DNA from: JALZVT01 sp964634815
GTDB lineage: Bacteria; Pseudomonadota; Gammaproteobacteria; Pseudomonadales; Azotimanducaceae
Direction of reading: 5' to 3'
NCBI GenBank assembly: GCA_964634815.1
Contig: CAZWMD010000012.1
Coordinates: 1-64,000 of the forward strand
Length of the DNA: 64,000 nt
Below, piece after piece: positions 61,436 to 64,000 of the stretch. Made by a program: the position numbers and the translations under genes. The number at the start of each line of letters is the position of its first letter. The first letter of the stretch is position 1. The notes beneath the pieces are model-generated. The model saw only the letters and a program-made list of their open reading frames with translations, did no database searches and was not told the DNA's origin.

Positions 61436-62353
61436 ATGACTGACTCTTTTAGCTCTGACACCGACTCTGAAAGTAACTCTCAAAGTAACTCTCAACGTAA
61501 CTCCCAGGTACCCAAGACTTCGGGGACGCTTTACATTGTGCCCACGCCAATTGGTAACCTGCAGGATATCACTGAGAGAGCGCGTAGTGCGCTGGCTGAG
61601 GTGACGACTATTGCGGCAGAAGACACCCGTCGATGCCGAAAACTGCTGCAGTTGCTGGATATCCCTGGTGTAAGCGTTGTGCCTCTGCATGAGCATAACG
61701 AAGCGGCAGCGACCCCCGCGCTCGTCGCCCGGCTGCAGCAGGGTGAGGACGTAGCGCTGGTTAGCGACGCAGGCACACCGCTAATTTCCGACCCTGGACA
61801 CCTGTTTTTGCGGCAGGTGTGGGCCACCAAAGGAATCCGTGTTGTGCCGCTGCCGGGACCCAGTGCCGTGCTCACTGCCTTGTCTGCCTGTCCGTTACCG
61901 TTGCACCTTTTTACATTTGCCGGGTTCTTGCCAGCGAAATCGGGGCCGCGTCAAACACGTATCCGGGAATTGCTCAGCTTGCCGGGTGCCATTGTTTTGT
62001 TTGAAGCGCCCCATCGCATCGAAGCAACACTGCTTGCGCTGTCAGAACAGGCTGGGTCGCGCAAATTGTTTGTTGCCCGTGAGCTCACGAAGCTGCACGA
62101 GCAATTACTGTTGGGGTCGCCGCAGGAGATCTTGCAGAAACTTTCTGAGACTAACGCTCTGCGCGGTGAGTTTGTGATTGTTGTGCAAGGCCCAGCTGCT
62201 GTTTCAGAAGGCCTAACCGTAGATAGTCAGCAGTTACTGTCTGCGCTGGCAGAAGAGTTGCCTCCGGCAAAGGCTGCCAGAGTGGCTGCAAAGCTTACTG
62301 GTGAGCGACGGGCCGATCTCTATGCCCAGCTGCAAAATCGCAAACCAGACTAG
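61436..62353 (+). CDS. rsmI: 16S rRNA 2'-O-ribose C1402 methyltransferase
   Basis: A 305-residue tetrapyrrole-methylase-fold enzyme. LYIVPTPIGNLQDITERA opens the domain; AAEDTRRCRKLLQLL, VALVSDAGTPLISDPG and PLPGPSAVLTALSA are the S-adenosylmethionine-site motifs. About 30 Ser/Asn/Gln-rich residues precede the domain and include a 12-nt repeat. It is divergent from lpoA. Confidence 0.97.
   Translation: MTDSFSSDTDSESNSQSNSQRNSQVPKTSGTLYIVPTPIGNLQDITERARSALAEVTTIAAEDTRRCRKLLQLLDIPGVSVVPLHEHNEAAATPALVARLQQGEDVALVSDAGTPLISDPGHLFLRQVWATKGIRVVPLPGPSAVLTALSACPLPLHLFTFAGFLPAKSGPRQTRIRELLSLPGAIVLFEAPHRIEATLLALSEQAGSRKLFVARELTKLHEQLLLGSPQEILQKLSETNALRGEFVIVVQGPAAVSEGLTVDSQQLLSALAEELPPAKAARVAAKLTGERRADLYAQLQNRKPD
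61471..61506 (+). repeat. 12-nt tandem repeat in the 5' end of rsmI
   Basis: Two perfect copies of AAGTAACTCTCA and a third diverged copy, encoding SNSQ-type units. In-frame, so copy-number changes would only lengthen or shorten the disordered N-terminus. Confidence 0.85.
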
Positions 62354-62386
62354 CGCATCCCTGTTAAGCCCAGTAGTCTCGCCAGT

Positions 62387-62750
62387 GGAGTTAGCTAGGC
62401 AATCGCTGGCGAAACCAGACCGGTTTCGCTGGAGGAAAGTCCGGGCTCCGCAGGACAGGGTGCCAGGTAACGCCTGGGGGGCGCGAGCCCACGGAAAGTG
62501 CAGCAGAGAGTAGACTGCTGAGATGCGTTGGTTTCAACGATGTCTCAGTAAAGGTGAAAGGGTGCGGTAAGAGCGCACCGCGGGGTCTGGTAACAGGCGC
62601 CGGCTAGGTAAACCCCACCCGGAGCAAGACCAAATAGGGATTCGTTGGCGTGGTCCGCGCTGAATCCGGGTAGGTCGCATGAGGCAGCTGGCGACAGCTG
62701 TCCCAGATGAATGATTGTCCCCGACAGAACCCGGCTTATCGGCCAACTCC
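62387..62750 (+). ncRNA. rnpB: RNase P RNA, bacterial type A
   Basis: The catalytic RNA that trims tRNA 5' leaders. Strongly conserved blocks are in order: GGAGGAAAGTCCGGGCTCC (62431-62449), CAGGGTGCCAGGTAACGCCT (62456-62475), AAAGGGTGCGGTAAGAGCGC (62557-62576), and the 3' ACAGAACCCGGCTTAT (62724-62739) that pairs to form P4. Terminal pairing GGAGTT (62387-62392) with AACTCC (62745-62750) sets the ends. The rsmI-rnpB-mraZ position is typical. Confidence 0.97.
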
Positions 62751-63206
62751 TTTTTCATCCACTGCTTGCTCTTTTGGCGGCGGTTGTTTGGAGCGGTTGT
62801 GGCCCGTGATCGTCCTGTATCTCGGCGCCAGATTGCGGAAAAGTGATTCGAACCCCAAATTTTCCTCTCAAAAGTGACAATTAGGCTTCCTTGTTGGGCA
62901 ATTTTCTTATTTCTTAATGTGGATTCGAGTTTCTGTTTATAACGACTTCATAGTGTTTGGTTAAATACTCCCGGCGGCCACTTATAGGCTGCGGAAATGA
63001 TAAAAATCCCTTATATTTCCGTTAGTTATCAGTAGGTAACGGCTTGACTCACCCTCTATACGCGGCTACGGTCGCGGTCTGGAAAATAGTGGGGATTAGT
63101 GGGTTTATCAGGAATTTTGTGTGAAAAGTGGTCGGTTTTTCATCCTGTTACAGGGTTGAGATTCATTTTTCGTCACTAAAGTCTCCTGGAGACACCGGTC
63201 AAAGCC
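62751..63206. other. 456-bp spacer between rnpB and mraZ
   Basis: No gene supported. A T-run (62751-62755) directly after the rnpB terminal stem could serve as its terminator. The region then becomes AT-rich, especially 62860-63040, as expected for the promoters of the mra/fts cluster. MraZ-type repeats lie at 63080-63104. A TTGACT at 63042-63047 is a possible -35, but no good -10 follows at the right distance. Confidence 0.6.
63080..63104 (+). promoter_or_regulatory. Probable MraZ-binding repeats
   Basis: TGGAA, TGGGG and TGGGT spaced exactly 10 bp apart (5-nt spacers), about 100 bp before mraZ. MraZ of E. coli binds TGGGN direct repeats with 5-bp spacers and represses its own operon; two of the three repeats match perfectly. 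Confidence 0.65.
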
Positions 63207-63665
63207 ATGTTTCGCGGCATAAATAAGGTGAGCCTGGATGGGAAGAGCCGAATGGCCCTGCCTGCGCGCCTGCGCGAGACCGTGCAACAGGTGAGCTTTG
63301 GTCAATTGGTACTCACTATCGATATCCGTGAAAAGTGCCTGATGCTCTATCCGCTATTGGAATGGGAGAAAGTTCAGAGCACCCTGGCCGGGCTTGCCAA
63401 TGTGCGCGATGAAATTCGCACCGTACAGCGATTATTGATTGGTCATGCCACTGACCTTGAGCTTGATGCCCAGGGTCGGGTGCTGTTGCCCCGATTGTTG
63501 CGCGAATACGCAGAGCTCGACAAAAAACTCATCCTGCTCGGCCAAGGAAACAAGATCGAGATCTGGAACGAATCACATTGGAACGATCGTCGAACTGACT
63601 GGCTGGACAGCGACGTTGTGCAGTCCCTGGATAGCCTTGATGAATTGTCGGGGTTCTCAATTTGA
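63207..63665 (+). CDS. mraZ: Transcriptional regulator MraZ
   Basis: A 152-residue protein of two AbrB-like SpoVT folds that assembles into a ring and represses the division/cell-wall cluster it heads. FRGINKVSLDGKSRMALPARLRE and LDAQGRVLLPRLLREYAELDKK are the two DxxGR-type DNA-binding motifs. Its own binding repeats lie upstream. The stop overlaps the likely TTG start of rsmH. Confidence 0.96.
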   Translation: MFRGINKVSLDGKSRMALPARLRETVQQVSFGQLVLTIDIREKCLMLYPLLEWEKVQSTLAGLANVRDEIRTVQRLLIGHATDLELDAQGRVLLPRLLREYAELDKKLILLGQGNKIEIWNESHWNDRRTDWLDSDVVQSLDSLDELSGFSI

Positions 63666-64000
63666 GTTCATCAACTGTGCCTCCTGCTCAGGGTTCTGCT
63701 GCATCGGCTGGCCACGTAAGTGTAATGCGAGAAGAGTTGGTGGCTGCCGTGCTTGGCGAGTCAGATGGTTCGTACATAGATGCCACCTTTGGTCGTGGTG
63801 GGCATGCGCGCGCACTGCTTGAGCAATTGGGACCGGAAGCTCAGCTGTTAGTGCTTGATCGAGATCTAGAGGCGATAGAAGAGGCTCATCGATTACAGGC
63901 GCTTGATTCGAGAGTGCATGTTGCACACAAAAGATTTGCCTGCATTCAAGACGCAGCGGCAGACGCAGACTTTAAAGATGTTGATGGCGTTATGTTTGAT
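63662..64000 (+). CDS. rsmH: 16S rRNA m4C1402 methyltransferase RsmH, 5' part
   Basis: The reading frame is open to the end of the window, so the gene is cut off. VMREELVAAVLG, then IDATFGRGGHARALLEQLG is the S-adenosylmethionine motif I of RsmH (MraW), followed by LVLDRDLEAI. The start is probably TTG 63662 overlapping the mraZ stop, or GTG 63677. RsmI in this window modifies the same nucleotide, C1402. Confidence 0.94.
   Translation, partial: MSSSTVPPAQGSAASAGHVSVMREELVAAVLGESDGSYIDATFGRGGHARALLEQLGPEAQLLVLDRDLEAIEEAHRLQALDSRVHVAHKRFACIQDAAADADFKDVDGVMFD

Noticed and set aside
62301..62758. Small open frames on both strands in the rsmI 3' end and rnpB
   Set aside because: They overlap the RNase P RNA, whose conserved blocks account for the sequence.
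62840..62920. Minus-strand GGGGTTCGAATCAC, resembling a tRNA T-arm
   Set aside because: No matching acceptor, D or anticodon arms could be found around it, and no CCA end.

Overview
The window reads as a chromosomal segment of a non-enteric gammaproteobacterium. Housekeeping blocks sit in the order usual for that class: gatCAB divergent from mreBCD-maf-rng-yhdP-tldD; the lptBAC-kdsC-yrbG / mlaFEDCB-ibaG-murA divergon; rplM-rpsI-petABC-sspAB; and rsmI-rnpB-mraZ-rsmH. GatCAB, a bc1 complex, RNase G and an SspAB pair recall Pseudomonas and relatives, but no genus can be named from the sequence alone. I saw no tRNA or rRNA genes, insertion sequences, prophage or CRISPR arrays.

Layout. (1) 1-13.3 kb: a surface-polysaccharide locus of the ABC-transporter type. 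It has a Wzm/Wzt exporter, whose ATPase carries a C-terminal Wzt-like domain, an O-antigen-ligase-like membrane protein, several glycosyltransferases (families 2, 4 and an RGP/UDP-arabinopyranose-mutase-like protein), ManC, and a very large protein joining a sulfotransferase, a long coiled coil and a glycosyltransferase-like domain. This last protein looks like two genes only because an assembly gap splits it. (2) 13.3-19.6 kb: a dimeric-type glycyl-tRNA synthetase, an SDR oxidoreductase, a DUF1499 protein, a phosphoesterase, an SCP2-type thiolase with its DUF35 partner, and a thioredoxin-reductase-like ferredoxin/flavodoxin NADP reductase. (3) 19.8-35.7 kb: gatCAB, cell-shape genes, Maf, RNase G, the giant AsmA-like YhdP, and TldD/PmbA flanking DarP. 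(4) 35.7-44.7 kb, mostly minus strand: MgtE, nitrogen-PTS genes (HPr-like, RapZ, PtsN), HPF, RpoN, and LPS transport and Kdo genes. (5) 44.9-52.8 kb: the Mla phospholipid transporter, IbaG, MurA, HisG, HisD, ZapE. (6) 53.0-58.3 kb: ribosomal proteins, cytochrome bc1, SspA/SspB. (7) 58.4-64 kb: envelope lipoproteins (BON protein, LpoA), YraN, RsmI, RNase P RNA and the start of the division/cell-wall cluster.

How it fits together. Much of the window serves the envelope: polysaccharide synthesis and export, LPS transport, phospholipid transport, peptidoglycan precursors and cell shape. The most unusual element is the sulfotransferase-coiled coil-glycosyltransferase protein beside a Wzt with a C-terminal domain. 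By analogy with WbdD-type chain terminators, it may cap and measure the exported glycan; that is inference.

Assembly caveat. Three runs of exactly 100 N (2355-2454, 6439-6538, 39517-39616) are each flanked by identical 22, 20 and 55 nt copies. They are probably unmerged contig overlaps rather than missing sequence.
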